Origin: Cytobacillus oceanisediminis
GTDB lineage: Bacteria > Bacillota > Bacilli > Bacillales > Cytobacillaceae
Direction of reading: 5' to 3'
Assembly: GCF_003182355.1 (NCBI RefSeq)
Contig: NZ_QGTW01000023.1
Coordinates: forward strand, 1-59,813
Length of the DNA stretch: 59,813 nucleotides
Positions 1-8,257 of this stretch are shown here, one piece after another. The translations under genes were made by a program, and so were the position numbers. Position 1 is the stretch's first letter. Each line of letters opens with the position of its first letter. The notes below the pieces were generated by a model that saw only the letters and a list, made by a program, of their open reading frames with translations, did no database searches and was not told where the DNA came from.

Positions 1-65
1 TCGACTTGCATGTATTAGGCACGCCGCCAGCGTTCGTCCTGAGCCAGGATCAAACTCTCCATATA
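1..65 (-). rRNA. rrs: 16S rRNA, 5' end only (cut by window edge)
   Basis: The reverse complement contains the universal 16S start, AGAGTTTGATCCTGGCTCAG (bases 39-58), followed by GACGAACGCTGGCGGCG. The E. coli-style base 1 falls near position 65. The rest of the gene lies outside the window. It is transcribed from the two promoters at 201-288. Confidence 0.97.
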
Positions 66-136
66 AGAGTTGATTAAGCTCATAAGTTGTCTTTTCAAAA
101 AAGACTAAAGAATTAACGTTGACGTTTTTGTTCGTT

Positions 137-152
137 CAGTTTTCAAAGATCA
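137..152 (-). promoter_or_regulatory. rRNA leader boxA-like antitermination element
   Basis: The minus strand reads TGATCTTTGAAAACTG between the rrn promoters and 16S. This is the usual Bacillus rRNA leader sequence that carries the boxA-type antitermination signal. A hairpin with GTCTTTT/AAAAGAC arms lies further downstream in the leader. Confidence 0.7.
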
Positions 153-177
153 ATCCGTCGCTTAAGGCGACTTTATT

Positions 178-206
178 ATCTTATCAGATTCAACAACCTG
201 AGTCAA
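178..206 (-). promoter_or_regulatory. rrn promoter P2 (sigma-A)
   Basis: The minus strand has TTGACT (201-206), a 17-bp spacer and TAAGAT (178-183). It is the promoter closer to 16S; paired P1/P2 promoters are typical of Bacillus rrn operons. Confidence 0.85.
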
Positions 207-259
207 TAACTTTTTTGAAATCTTTTTTTGTAAGTCACTGTCTCGCAGCAACGAATATA

Positions 260-288
260 AATATATCACCATCATGGACAAGTTGCAA
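260..288 (-). promoter_or_regulatory. rrn promoter P1 (sigma-A)
   Basis: The minus strand has TTGCAA (283-288), a 17-bp spacer and TATATT (260-265), about 80 bp upstream of P2 and pointing the same way towards 16S. Confidence 0.75.
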
Positions 289-450
289 TATGTTTTTTTC
301 TTTTTTATTCATAATAAGGAAAGAAAAAATATTCCCATTATTCTGCTCACAAAAGAGGTAAATGCATTCTATCCTGACTGTGCAATCATCCTCATCGTAA
401 GCCTCGTTTTCCTCTTTCCGTACGATGATCTCCATTCGAATTTAGACTAT

Positions 451-483
451 AAAAAAAAGCAAAACACATTACCTGTGCTTTGC
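451..483 (-). terminator. Rho-independent terminator of lysS
   Basis: The minus strand has GCAAAGCACA, a 5-nt loop, TGTGTTTTGC, then a run of eight T, starting 22 nt after the lysS stop. It separates the folate/dusB/lysS cluster from the rrn promoters. Confidence 0.88.
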
Positions 484-504
484 CTTTATATAGAACTAAT
501 TATA

Positions 505-1995
505 TTAACGATGGCGCATTAATGGGAACAACAGAACATCTCTAATAGAAGGAGAATTTGTTAATAGCATGACAATGCGGTCAATTCCGATTCCCAGTCC
601 CCCTGTTGGAGGCATACCGTATTCAAGAGCTTCAATGAAGTCATCATCCATCATGTGGGCTTCATCATTGCCTTGCTCACGTTCTTTAAGCTGCGCTTCA
701 AAACGTTCACGCTGGTCAATTGGGTCATTTAGCTCAGTGAATGCATTTGCATGCTCTCGCGCTACAATGAATAACTCAAAACGATCTGTAAAACGCGGAT
801 CTTCGTCGTTTTTCTTTGCAAGCGGTGAAATCTCTACTGGATGTCCATAGATGAATGTTGGCTGAATAAGCTTCTCTTCAACCTTCTGCTCAAAGAATTC
901 ATTAACAATATGGCCGTATTCCATGTTTTCTTTAATTTCTACCCCATGCTCTTTAGCAAGCTGCTGTGCTTCTTCCTTGCTTGTTTCCTTCCAGAAGTCA
1001 ACCCCTGTATATTCTTTAATGGCATCTACCATATGAAGCCTTTTCCATTCAGGTTTAAGATTTACCTCGTACTCACCATATTGAACAGTAGTTGTTCCAA
1101 GCACTTCCTGGGCAATATGGGCGATGAGGTTTTCAGTCAAACTCATGATATCTCTGTAGTCTGCATAAGCTTCATATAACTCAATCATCGTGAATTCAGG
1201 ATTGTGGCGGGTTGATACACCTTCATTCCGGAATACTCGGCCGATTTCATAAACTTTTTCAAGGCCGCCGACAATTAGGCGCTTCAAGTGGAGCTCAATG
1301 GCTATACGCATATAAAGCTCCATATCCAAAGCATTGTGGTGTGTAATAAAAGGACGTGCTGATGCTCCGCCTGCAATCGAATGCATCATAGGCGTTTCTA
1401 CTTCCAAATATCCATGGTCATCAAGATAACGGCGCATTGATTGAATAATGCGGCTGCGCGTGATGAAAGTTTGCTTGCTTTCCTGGCTCATAATCAGATC
1501 CAGGTAACGCTGGCGATAACGCTGTTCAACATCCTTTAGTCCGTGGAACTTATCAGGAAGCGGGCGTAAAGATTTTGTAAGAAGTTCAAACTCCTGGGCT
1601 TTGACAGACAGTTCGCCTACCTTCGTTTTGAAAAGCGTTCCGGTAACCCCTATAATATCCCCTAGGTCAGCGGATTCGAAAATAGAGTAGCTATCTTCTC
1701 CGACTGCATCTTTACGGATATAAATTTGTATTTGGCCTGATAAATCTTGTATATGAGCAAAGCCGGCTTTTCCTTTTCCGCGTTTTGTCATGATTCTGCC
1801 AGCCAGTGTGACAGAAACATTCTTTTCTTCAATATCTTCTTTTTCCAGCTCTCCATACTGTTTAATCAGATCTTGACTTTGATGAGAACGCTCATAGCGT
1901 TTCCCGAACGGATCCATTCCCTTTTCGCGAAGACTGTTCATTTTTTCGCGTCTTACTTTTAATTGGTCATTTAATTCTTCATGACTATGGCTCAC
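505..1995 (-). CDS. lysS: Lysine--tRNA ligase, class II
   Basis: Cytoplasmic enzyme that charges tRNA-Lys using ATP. An N-terminal OB-fold anticodon-binding domain (about residues 40-150) is followed by the class II catalytic core. Motif 2 is FRNEGVSTRHNPEF near residues 255-268 and motif 3 is GLGIGIDRIVMLL near 466. The frame is open upstream to 2052, but GGAGATGA sits correctly before the GTG at 1995. This gives MSHSHEELND and 496 residues, in line with B. subtilis LysS (499). It follows dusB after a terminator, so it probably has its own promoter; I see no T-box leader. It is the last protein gene before the next rRNA operon, as in B. subtilis. Confidence 0.97.
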   Translation of the reverse strand: MSHSHEELNDQLKVRREKMNSLREKGMDPFGKRYERSHQSQDLIKQYGELEKEDIEEKNVSVTLAGRIMTKRGKGKAGFAHIQDLSGQIQIYIRKDAVGEDSYSIFESADLGDIIGVTGTLFKTKVGELSVKAQEFELLTKSLRPLPDKFHGLKDVEQRYRQRYLDLIMSQESKQTFITRSRIIQSMRRYLDDHGYLEVETPMMHSIAGGASARPFITHHNALDMELYMRIAIELHLKRLIVGGLEKVYEIGRVFRNEGVSTRHNPEFTMIELYEAYADYRDIMSLTENLIAHIAQEVLGTTTVQYGEYEVNLKPEWKRLHMVDAIKEYTGVDFWKETSKEEAQQLAKEHGVEIKENMEYGHIVNEFFEQKVEEKLIQPTFIYGHPVEISPLAKKNDEDPRFTDRFELFIVAREHANAFTELNDPIDQRERFEAQLKEREQGNDEAHMMDDDFIEALEYGMPPTGGLGIGIDRIVMLLTNSPSIRDVLLFPLMRHR

Positions 1996-2115
1996 TGAAA
2001 TCATCTCCATTTTGTAAATCTTTTTATGTACGAATAAGGACTGCGAGTTCAATAAATGTATATCTCTATTATTTTACACAATGAGGTTAAAACAGACATC
2101 CTAAATATTTAAATA

Positions 2116-2149
2116 GAATAAAAACTGCCAGTTCATGCACTGGCAGTTT
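2116..2149 (-). terminator. Rho-independent terminator of dusB
   Basis: The minus strand has AAACTGCCAGT, a 6-nt loop, ACTGGCAGTTT and then TTATT, an 11-bp perfect stem between dusB and lysS. Confidence 0.85.
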
Positions 2150-2205
2150 CTTTGTATCAAAAGTATTATAGGCAAAGAACGACAGCATGTCAAACTTTAT
2201 GCCGC

Positions 2206-3207
2206 TTATCCAGCCTGGATCTGGCTTCTTTCTTTTTCTTCTGCATCAATGACAAGAGCGTTTAGCAAAGTCACAAGATCTTCTCTTGTATTGCACTCAT
2301 TGATGGCATTACGGACTTTTGCATTGCCGCGGATTCCTTTAAGGTACCATGCTGCATGCTTTCTCATTTCGCGGATCGCGATATTTTCTCCTTTTAGTGA
2401 AATCAGGCGGTCAAGGTGAAGAATACACACATCAATTTTCTCGCGTACTGAAGGCTCACCCATTAATTCTCCAGTTTCAAGATATTTCACTGTCCGGTAA
2501 ATCATCCATGGGTTTCCAAGTGCAGCACGGCCGATCATGACACCGTCACAGCCTGTTTCGTCCAGCATGCGCTTTGCATCCTGAGGTGTTTGCACATCAC
2601 CATTTCCGATTAAGGGAATGGTGATATTCTGTTTTACCACCCGAATAATATCCCAATTTGCTTTTCCTTCATACATCTGCACACGTGTGCGGCCGTGAAG
2701 GGCTACTGCTTTACCGCCTGCACGCTCAACAGCTTGAGCATTTTTAACAGCATAGATATGATCTTCATCCCAGCCCATGCGCATTTTTACTGTAACAGGC
2801 TTTTCAACAGCGTCTGTTACTGCTGAAACCATTTCATAAATTTTGTCTGGATCAAGAAGCCACTTGGCACCTGCATCACATTTTGTGATTTTTGGAACAG
2901 GGCATCCCATATTGATGTCGATAATATCTGCGTTGGTATTTTTATCAACGAATTTGGCCGCTTCTACAAGTGTTTCTTTTTTACCTCCAAAAATCTGCAG
3001 GCTTAACGGCTTTTCTCTTTCATCGATATATAGCATGTTCATTGTTTTTTCGTTTTTGAACACAATTCCTTTGTCGCTGACCATCTCGGCGCAGACAAGG
3101 CCGGCACCGAATTCTTTTACAGTCAGACGGAAAGCGGAATTGCACACTCCAGCCATGGGAGCAAGCACAACCCGGTTTTTCATCTCAATATCGCCAATTT
3201 TGAACAT
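2206..3207 (-). CDS. dusB: tRNA-dihydrouridine synthase B
   Basis: FMN-dependent reductase that converts specific tRNA uridines to dihydrouridine. The TIM-barrel Dus fold starts with MFKIGDIEMKNRVVLAPMAG. The catalytic cysteine is Cys102 in DINMGCPVPK, and the phosphate-binding GNGDV and GRAALGNPW motifs follow. The chosen ATG at 3207 has GGGAGG upstream and gives 333 residues, the same length as B. subtilis YacF/DusB. The reading frame continues upstream to 3270, but that stretch belongs to the MITE-like repeat at 3230-3311. The gene sits at the end of the folate cluster, next to yazB, as in B. subtilis. Confidence 0.95.
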   Translation of the reverse strand: MFKIGDIEMKNRVVLAPMAGVCNSAFRLTVKEFGAGLVCAEMVSDKGIVFKNEKTMNMLYIDEREKPLSLQIFGGKKETLVEAAKFVDKNTNADIIDINMGCPVPKITKCDAGAKWLLDPDKIYEMVSAVTDAVEKPVTVKMRMGWDEDHIYAVKNAQAVERAGGKAVALHGRTRVQMYEGKANWDIIRVVKQNITIPLIGNGDVQTPQDAKRMLDETGCDGVMIGRAALGNPWMIYRTVKYLETGELMGEPSVREKIDVCILHLDRLISLKGENIAIREMRKHAAWYLKGIRGNAKVRNAINECNTREDLVTLLNALVIDAEEKERSQIQAG

Positions 3208-3229
3208 TGTTGTACCTCCCTTTATTTTT

Positions 3230-3311
3230 GGCTCTGTTAAACTTGCCTGCTGATTTTCGCTCCAGGCCAATCAACAGGGTGCTAAAATAAACACTAATCT
3301 TTTACACAGCC
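3230..3311. mobile_element. Family C MITE-like repeat, copy C1 (short)
   Basis: An 82-bp element with imperfect inverted ends: GGCTCTGTTAAACTTGCCTG at the low end, and GGCTGTGTAAAAGATTAGTG when the high end is read in reverse. The internal part is much shorter than in copies C3-C5. It lies between yazB and dusB, ending about 15 bp before the dusB ribosome binding site. Confidence 0.7.
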
Positions 3312-3332
3312 TATTTTTTAAAAAAATATATA

Positions 3333-3548
3333 TTAATCGTGCTCCTGCTTCGGAGCCAATTCTTCTTGTGTAACATTAAGCGCAAAAGCAATCTGCTCAA
3401 TTAAGGCAGGAGCCGGGAATCGGTTTCCTCTTTCAATTTCACCCAAAATTGAAACCGATACACCCAGTTCTTTTGCAAAGCCTTCCTGTGTAAAGCCTTT
3501 TAACTTTCGAAAAGCGCGAATACGTCTTCCCCATTTTTCCGCTTCCAT
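3333..3548 (-). CDS. yazB: YazB-like Xre-family helix-turn-helix protein
   Basis: A 71-residue protein that is essentially a single Cro/C1-type helix-turn-helix (about residues 10-62, core FAKELGVSVSILGEIERG). Such proteins bind DNA, but the target of YazB is not known to me. Its start lies 49 bp inside folK in another frame, so the two genes are overlapped and translationally coupled. The same overlap and position are seen in B. subtilis between folK and dusB. Conservation in the folate operon suggests a regulatory role, which is inference. Confidence 0.85.
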   Translation of the reverse strand: MEAEKWGRRIRAFRKLKGFTQEGFAKELGVSVSILGEIERGNRFPAPALIEQIAFALNVTQEELAPKQEHD

Positions 3549-4027
3549 ATCCGTACTCCCTCTCTGTCAGGTATATCTTCCAGTATTGAACTAAGAGGCC
3601 TCTCCATCTTCGGAAGCCTGATGCTGGAATCAATCTCTAAAAGAGGAATAAGGACAAATGCTCTTTCATGCATCCGAGGATGAGGAACAATAAGCTTCTC
3701 TGTTTCAATATTTTCGTGATTAAACAGCAAAATGTCAAGGTCTATTGTGCGGGGACCCCACCGAATATCCCTTTTTCTTCCAAGGTTCAATTCTATTTCA
3801 AGGCATGTATCCAGCAATTCAAAAGGGTTTAAGGGCGTTGAAACTTGGATAGCCATATTTAGAAATTGTTCTTGATTTTCATAGCCAACCGGCTCGGTTT
3901 CGTAAATAGAAGAAGTATTTACCACTTCAACTTCAGGGAGCTGGCCAATCTTTTCAATGGCTTCTTTTAGATTTTCAAAGCGGTTGCCAATGTTGGAGCC
4001 AAATGCAATAAAAGCTGTATTCTTCAT
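3500..4027 (-). CDS. folK: 2-amino-4-hydroxy-6-hydroxymethyldihydropteridine pyrophosphokinase (HPPK)
   Basis: Transfers pyrophosphate from ATP to 6-hydroxymethyl-7,8-dihydropterin, preparing the substrate of FolP. The protein has 175 residues with the family signatures AFGSNIGNR (8-16), GRKR (83-86) and RWGPRTIDLDILLF (89-102), which carries the Mg-binding aspartates. Its ATG overlaps the folB stop by one base, and its 3' end contains the yazB start. It is part of the pabB-pabA-pabC-folP-folB-folK operon and should be co-translated with its neighbours. Confidence 0.96.
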   Translation of the reverse strand: MKNTAFIAFGSNIGNRFENLKEAIEKIGQLPEVEVVNTSSIYETEPVGYENQEQFLNMAIQVSTPLNPFELLDTCLEIELNLGRKRDIRWGPRTIDLDILLFNHENIETEKLIVPHPRMHERAFVLIPLLEIDSSIRLPKMERPLSSILEDIPDREGVRIWKRKNGEDVFALFES

Positions 4028-4386
4028 TATCTGCCCCTCGTAACTTCAACTGCAACCGATTTATAGTGGCCCGGAATGGGCGGATCAGGCTTGATCACTT
4101 TAAGAGTTAGCTGGGAAATCAGCGGGAAACGTCCTAGCAGTTCCCCTGCCAGCTTCTCGGCTACTGCCTCTACAAGCTTATAAGGCTTACCTTCTACAAC
4201 TTCTTTACAAACCGTGTACAGCTCGCCATAATTAATGGATTCCTCAAGATTATCTGTTTCCCCGGCTTTTTTTAAGTCTGTTTCCACTATCAGGTCGACA
4301 ACGAAACGCTGGCCAAGACGGGTCTCTTCAGGAAAGACGCCATGGTAACCGTAGAATTCCATTTGATTGACATATATTTTATCCAT
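4027..4386 (-). CDS. folB: Dihydroneopterin aldolase
   Basis: Cleaves 7,8-dihydroneopterin to 6-hydroxymethyl-dihydropterin and glycolaldehyde. The 119-residue tunnel-fold protein begins MDKIYVNQMEFYGYHGVFPE. It carries the catalytic glutamate in the HGVFPEE segment and the lysine in VIKPDPPIPGHYKS. I chose ATG 4386 because AAAGGTGAG lies just upstream; the longer GTG start at 4395 would overlap this site. It overlaps the folP stop by 8 bp and the folK start by 1 bp. Confidence 0.95.
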   Translation of the reverse strand: MDKIYVNQMEFYGYHGVFPEETRLGQRFVVDLIVETDLKKAGETDNLEESINYGELYTVCKEVVEGKPYKLVEAVAEKLAGELLGRFPLISQLTLKVIKPDPPIPGHYKSVAVEVTRGR

Positions 4387-5215
4387 TATACTCACCTTTT
4401 CCCATCAGGGCATCCATCATTTTTGCCATCCTGCTTATCTCCTTCACATCGTGAATGCGGATTATTTGGCAGCCCTTTTGGATGCCGTAGCAAACGGTTG
4501 CCCCTGTCCCTTCTGTCCGCTCTTCAACAGGAAGGTCCAGGATTGTTCCAATCATCCGTTTTTTAGATGTCCCGAGCAGGACAGGGTAGCCCACTGCAAC
4601 CAGCTTGTCCAAATCTCTCATCATTTCCAGATTATAGTTTAGATCTTTTGCAAAACCAATACCCGGATCAAGAATGATGTTCTCGTCCTTTACACCTGCT
4701 GATTTAACCATGGTGATACTTTCATACAAGTCATTCATGACATCACGGAAAAACGAAGTATATTCCATGTTTTTGCGATTATGCATCAGAATGATCGGAG
4801 TTTGGGTCTCTGCTGCGACAGATGCCATATCCGGATCTGCCTTAGCACCCCATACATCATTAATAATATGCGCTCCGGCTTCAATTGCCTGCTTCGCTAC
4901 TTCAGCCTTGTAGGTATCAATGGATATCGGAACATCTACTTCCTTTGAAATCGCCTCGATAACAGGAAGAACTCTTTCCAGTTCCTCTTTTGCAGGTACT
5001 GCAGCAAATCCGGGACGGGTTGACTCGCCCCCAACGTCAATAATATCCGCACCGTTTTCAACCATTTCGGTTGCATGTTTTATAGCTTGATCGAGATGAT
5101 TGTACTTGCCTCCATCCGAGAAGGAATCTGGCGTTGCGTTCAGAATTCCCATAACAAGCGTTTTGTTGCCGTAGTCTAATGTGTACGGGCCACATTGGAT
5201 TGTTGTTTTAGACAT
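4379..5215 (-). CDS. folP: Dihydropteroate synthase (sulfonamide target)
   Basis: Condenses p-aminobenzoate with hydroxymethyl-dihydropterin pyrophosphate to give dihydropteroate. It has 278 residues in a TIM barrel, with the two family signatures MGILNATPDSFSDGG (22-36) and DVGGESTRPG (60-69). The pterin and phosphate sites SIDTYK and GTSKKRMIG are also visible. B. subtilis calls this gene sul. It lies 11 bp after pabC and overlaps folB, within a tight folate operon. Confidence 0.96.
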   Translation of the reverse strand: MSKTTIQCGPYTLDYGNKTLVMGILNATPDSFSDGGKYNHLDQAIKHATEMVENGADIIDVGGESTRPGFAAVPAKEELERVLPVIEAISKEVDVPISIDTYKAEVAKQAIEAGAHIINDVWGAKADPDMASVAAETQTPIILMHNRKNMEYTSFFRDVMNDLYESITMVKSAGVKDENIILDPGIGFAKDLNYNLEMMRDLDKLVAVGYPVLLGTSKKRMIGTILDLPVEERTEGTGATVCYGIQKGCQIIRIHDVKEISRMAKMMDALMGKGEYNG

Positions 5216-5226
5216 TATGAAACCTC

Positions 5227-6084
5227 CTACAGTTCATTCCTGCTCCACAAACATTCACAGTAGCGTTCATAGCTTGACTGGAGCTTTGATGTTTTTTCAC
5301 CGGAAAGACCAGGCATTGAGTGACCACCAAACGAAGAGATCGGGACAATTTCCTGAATGGAATTGGTTACGAAAGCTTCATTTGCCTTCCAGACGTCCTC
5401 TGGCCTGTACAGTCCTTCTCGCACACTCAATCCCATTGTTTCTGCCAGCCTGATAACAAATTTTCTGGTAATGCCATTAAGGATGCCTGTTTCAATAGAA
5501 GGAGTGAATAGCACATGATCTTTAATCCAGAATAGGTTTGATACAACCCCTTCGGCTAAAAAGCCTTCCTTTGTTAAAAGTACACCTTCTGTTCCAGGAT
5601 CATTTCCTGCTTCTCTTTTTGCAAGGATATTATTTAAATAATGATGTGACTTTAAGCGTTCTGCTCCTTCAGGTGTATTGCGGGGAATTTTCAGCAGTAC
5701 TGCCTGCTTTTCCTGCCTGGCTCTTCTCGGAGGAAGTGATTTGCAGAATATAATCGTGTTCGGTTTTGTGTAAGGGGCTGTTTGAAGGCCAATCTCACCC
5801 GTACCCGCTGATACATTCATCCTGATATACGCATCTTTATAACCGTTTTTTTCTAGCAGCAGTTCCAACGCTTCGGCCAAATGACTCCTTGTGAAGCTCG
5901 CTTTTATATTTAAAACATCTAAACTCTGATTAAGCCGCTCCAGATGGTCATCAAGCAAAAAAGGATGCCCGTTATATACCCGAAAGGTCTCAAAAAGCCC
6001 AATGCCATATAAGAAGCCATGATCGAAAGGGGAAATGGCTGCCTCTTCTTTTTTTACCACTTTGCCGTTCAAATAGAGATACAA
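5227..6084 (-). CDS. pabC: 4-amino-4-deoxychorismate lyase
   Basis: PLP-dependent fold-type IV enzyme that releases pyruvate from aminodeoxychorismate to form p-aminobenzoate. Its 285 residues include the candidate Schiff-base lysine Lys145 in RLKSHHYLN. The cofactor phosphate region is NGITRKFVI, and SNLFW precedes it. The related branched-chain aminotransferases share this fold, but the position directly after pabA and before folP settles the role. Spacing to pabA is 3 bp. Confidence 0.93.
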   Translation of the reverse strand: MYLYLNGKVVKKEEAAISPFDHGFLYGIGLFETFRVYNGHPFLLDDHLERLNQSLDVLNIKASFTRSHLAEALELLLEKNGYKDAYIRMNVSAGTGEIGLQTAPYTKPNTIIFCKSLPPRRARQEKQAVLLKIPRNTPEGAERLKSHHYLNNILAKREAGNDPGTEGVLLTKEGFLAEGVVSNLFWIKDHVLFTPSIETGILNGITRKFVIRLAETMGLSVREGLYRPEDVWKANEAFVTNSIQEIVPISSFGGHSMPGLSGEKTSKLQSSYERYCECLWSRNEL

Positions 6085-6087
6085 GGT

Positions 6088-6681
6088 TTACAGCCCCTCT
6101 GTCTGCAAAGCTGCTTTATAGTGATTAATGAAATTCTGCAGCAATTCCTTGCCAGCTGTAGTCATAATTGATTCGGGATGGAACTGGACTCCTTCAACCT
6201 GGAGCTCCTTATGGCGCAGGGCCATTATTTCTCCTTCAGCTGTCCAGGCAGATACCTCCAGGCAAGAAGGAAGAGTTTCCTTTTTGACAATCAATGAATG
6301 ATAGCGGGTAGCCGGGAATGGATTGGGCAGTCCTTTAAATATCGTCTTCCCGTCATGAAAAATATTGGATGTTTTTCCGTGCATGAGCCGTTCCGCCTGC
6401 ACCACATCACCACCGAACACCTGGGCAATCGACTGATGGCCAAGACAAACGCCAAAAACAGGGATTTTACCTGCAAATGCTTCAATCGCTTCGAGGCTGA
6501 TGCCCGCTTCATTCGGACTGCACGGGCCCGGAGAAATCATTAAAAATTTGGGCTGCAGACCGCTTATTTGGGATATGGAAGTCTCGTCGTTTCTTTTAAC
6601 AACTAGCTCTTCACCCAGTTCACCTAGATACTGTACGAGGTTATAAGTAAAAGAATCATAATTATCGATCATATAAATCAT
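6088..6681 (-). CDS. pabA: Glutamine amidotransferase subunit PabA (shared with anthranilate synthase)
   Basis: Class I glutaminase that supplies ammonia to PabB for aminodeoxychorismate, and in Bacillus probably also to anthranilate synthase, where it is called TrpG. The catalytic triad is visible: Cys79 in GVCLGHQS, and His168 and Glu170 in VQFHPESIM. ATG 6681 overlaps the pabB TGA as ATGA and has GGGGATC upstream. This gives 197 residues, close to B. subtilis PabA (194). The longer frame to 6726 only shadows pabB. Confidence 0.95.
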   Translation of the reverse strand: MIYMIDNYDSFTYNLVQYLGELGEELVVKRNDETSISQISGLQPKFLMISPGPCSPNEAGISLEAIEAFAGKIPVFGVCLGHQSIAQVFGGDVVQAERLMHGKTSNIFHDGKTIFKGLPNPFPATRYHSLIVKKETLPSCLEVSAWTAEGEIMALRHKELQVEGVQFHPESIMTTAGKELLQNFINHYKAALQTEGL

Positions 6682-8093
6682 AGCTGATCCCCTTTTGCCT
6701 GTTCTGCGAGTTCTTTTGCTTTCCAAAGAGCAATTGCTTTTTTCAGCGATTCCTTATATTCATTCTTTGGATTGGAATCAATAACAATACCGGCACCTGC
6801 CTGAACATGCGCCTTTCCTTCCTTCACAAGCATCGTCCGTATAATGATATTTAGCTCCAGATCGCCGCTGAAGTTAATCCATCCAAGTGAACCTGTGTAA
6901 GGTCCCCTTGTAACCGGCTCCAGCTCTTCAATAATTTCCATGGTCCTGACCTTTGGAGCACCCGTGATTGTACCGCCAGGAAATACGGCATCTATTAAAT
7001 CAACAGCATTTTTATCTTCTTCTATTTGTCCCTTTACATTAGAGACAATGTGCATAACATGCGAGTATTTTTCAATCACCATAAATTCATCAACTGTAAC
7101 TGTTCCATATTTACAGACCCTGCCTAGGTCATTTCGCTCTAAATCGACTAGCATAACGTGCTCTGCACGCTCTTTCTCATTTTCGATCAGCTCACTGGCT
7201 AGCTTAAGGTCCTCCTCATGGTTCTTCCCGCGGGATCTTGTCCCCGCAATCGGACGGGTGCTGACTTCACTTCCCTTTTTCTTAATCAAAAGCTCCGGTG
7301 ACCCGCTTACAAGCTGGAATTCAGGGGTATGAAAATAACCCATATACGGTGACGGATTTAAAGACCTTAGCTGTTCGTATATCTCCATTGCTTCAATTTG
7401 AATGGGGCGGCTTTGGCGCACGGACAGATTTACCTGGAACACATCTCCCTGAGAAATATATTCCTGTACACTCCTGACAGCAGCCTTAAACTCATCTTCA
7501 TTCATGGAAACATTAAGATCATTGGCACTTTGCTGGTGCCCCTCTTTAGCAGCAGGCCCTGTATCATATTTTTGCCAGCTCTGTTCCCACCCCTTAGTTC
7601 TCTCATCAATTGATTGCTCTTCACTTTTTTCATATAAGAAAAGCAGCCAAAGTGTTTCCTTCTCATGGTCAAAAACAAAGAACTCTTTAAATACAAAAAA
7701 GTGTATATCAGGAATTCGGAGATCATCTTTTGCATCATTCGGAAGTTTTTCAATATAGCGTGCGTAATCATAGCTGATAAACCCGATAGCCCCGCCTTGG
7801 AAATCAGGGAGCTCATCCAGCTTTTCAACTTGATATTGGTTTAGCCAATCCTGCATTAAGTGAAGGGGATTTCCTTCAAGTATTTGTTTTTGGCCATTCT
7901 GGAGTATCTCAAGCTTTGAATCCTTACCAGTTAAAATTGCTTCCGGATCAAAAGCTGCGATACTGTACCGGCCACCTCTCCCGCTTTCAAGCAAAACATG
8001 ATGGTCTCTTCCTTCTGCCAGCCTGCGATATTGGCGGAAGAAACGATTATATGAAAAAGGTATCTTTTTTGCATGTATGTGAAGTTGATTCAA
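6678..8093 (-). CDS. pabB: Aminodeoxychorismate synthase component I
   Basis: Chorismate-utilising enzyme that makes 4-amino-4-deoxychorismate with ammonia from PabA. Core motifs of the family are present: PIAGTRSRG, HVMLVDLERNDLGRV and VFPGGTITGAPK, in a C-terminal ADC/anthranilate-synthase domain. The frame is open to 8207, but TTAGGGGTGA stands 7 bp before a TTG at 8093. That start gives MNQLHIHAKKIPF and 471 residues, matching B. subtilis PabB (470). It is the first gene of the folate operon. TTG initiation may lower its translation. Confidence 0.93.
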   Translation of the reverse strand: MNQLHIHAKKIPFSYNRFFRQYRRLAEGRDHHVLLESGRGGRYSIAAFDPEAILTGKDSKLEILQNGQKQILEGNPLHLMQDWLNQYQVEKLDELPDFQGGAIGFISYDYARYIEKLPNDAKDDLRIPDIHFFVFKEFFVFDHEKETLWLLFLYEKSEEQSIDERTKGWEQSWQKYDTGPAAKEGHQQSANDLNVSMNEDEFKAAVRSVQEYISQGDVFQVNLSVRQSRPIQIEAMEIYEQLRSLNPSPYMGYFHTPEFQLVSGSPELLIKKKGSEVSTRPIAGTRSRGKNHEEDLKLASELIENEKERAEHVMLVDLERNDLGRVCKYGTVTVDEFMVIEKYSHVMHIVSNVKGQIEEDKNAVDLIDAVFPGGTITGAPKVRTMEIIEELEPVTRGPYTGSLGWINFSGDLELNIIIRTMLVKEGKAHVQAGAGIVIDSNPKNEYKESLKKAIALWKAKELAEQAKGDQL

Positions 8094-8221
8094 TAGAAAG
8101 TCACCCCTAAATATTTCTCTTTTTTCATCATACATGATGTAGGGCAAGCTTTCATAATTTTTATCTAAAATTGCTTTTCTGGGAAACTGCCAAGAACTGC
8201 ATTTCATCCAAAATTAAACAC

Positions 8222-8249
8222 AAAAAAGCAACGGCCAAAAGACCGCTGC
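8222..8249 (-). terminator. Rho-independent terminator of cysK
   Basis: The minus strand has GCAGCGGTC, a TTTT loop, GGCCGTTGC and then six T, directly after the cysK stop. It uncouples cysK from the folate operon. Confidence 0.85.
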
Positions 8250-8257
8250 CTCTATTA

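Noticed and set aside
1996..2116. T-box or other leader in front of lysS
   Set aside because: Only about 120 bp lie between the dusB terminator and lysS, without T-box motifs or an attenuator hairpin.
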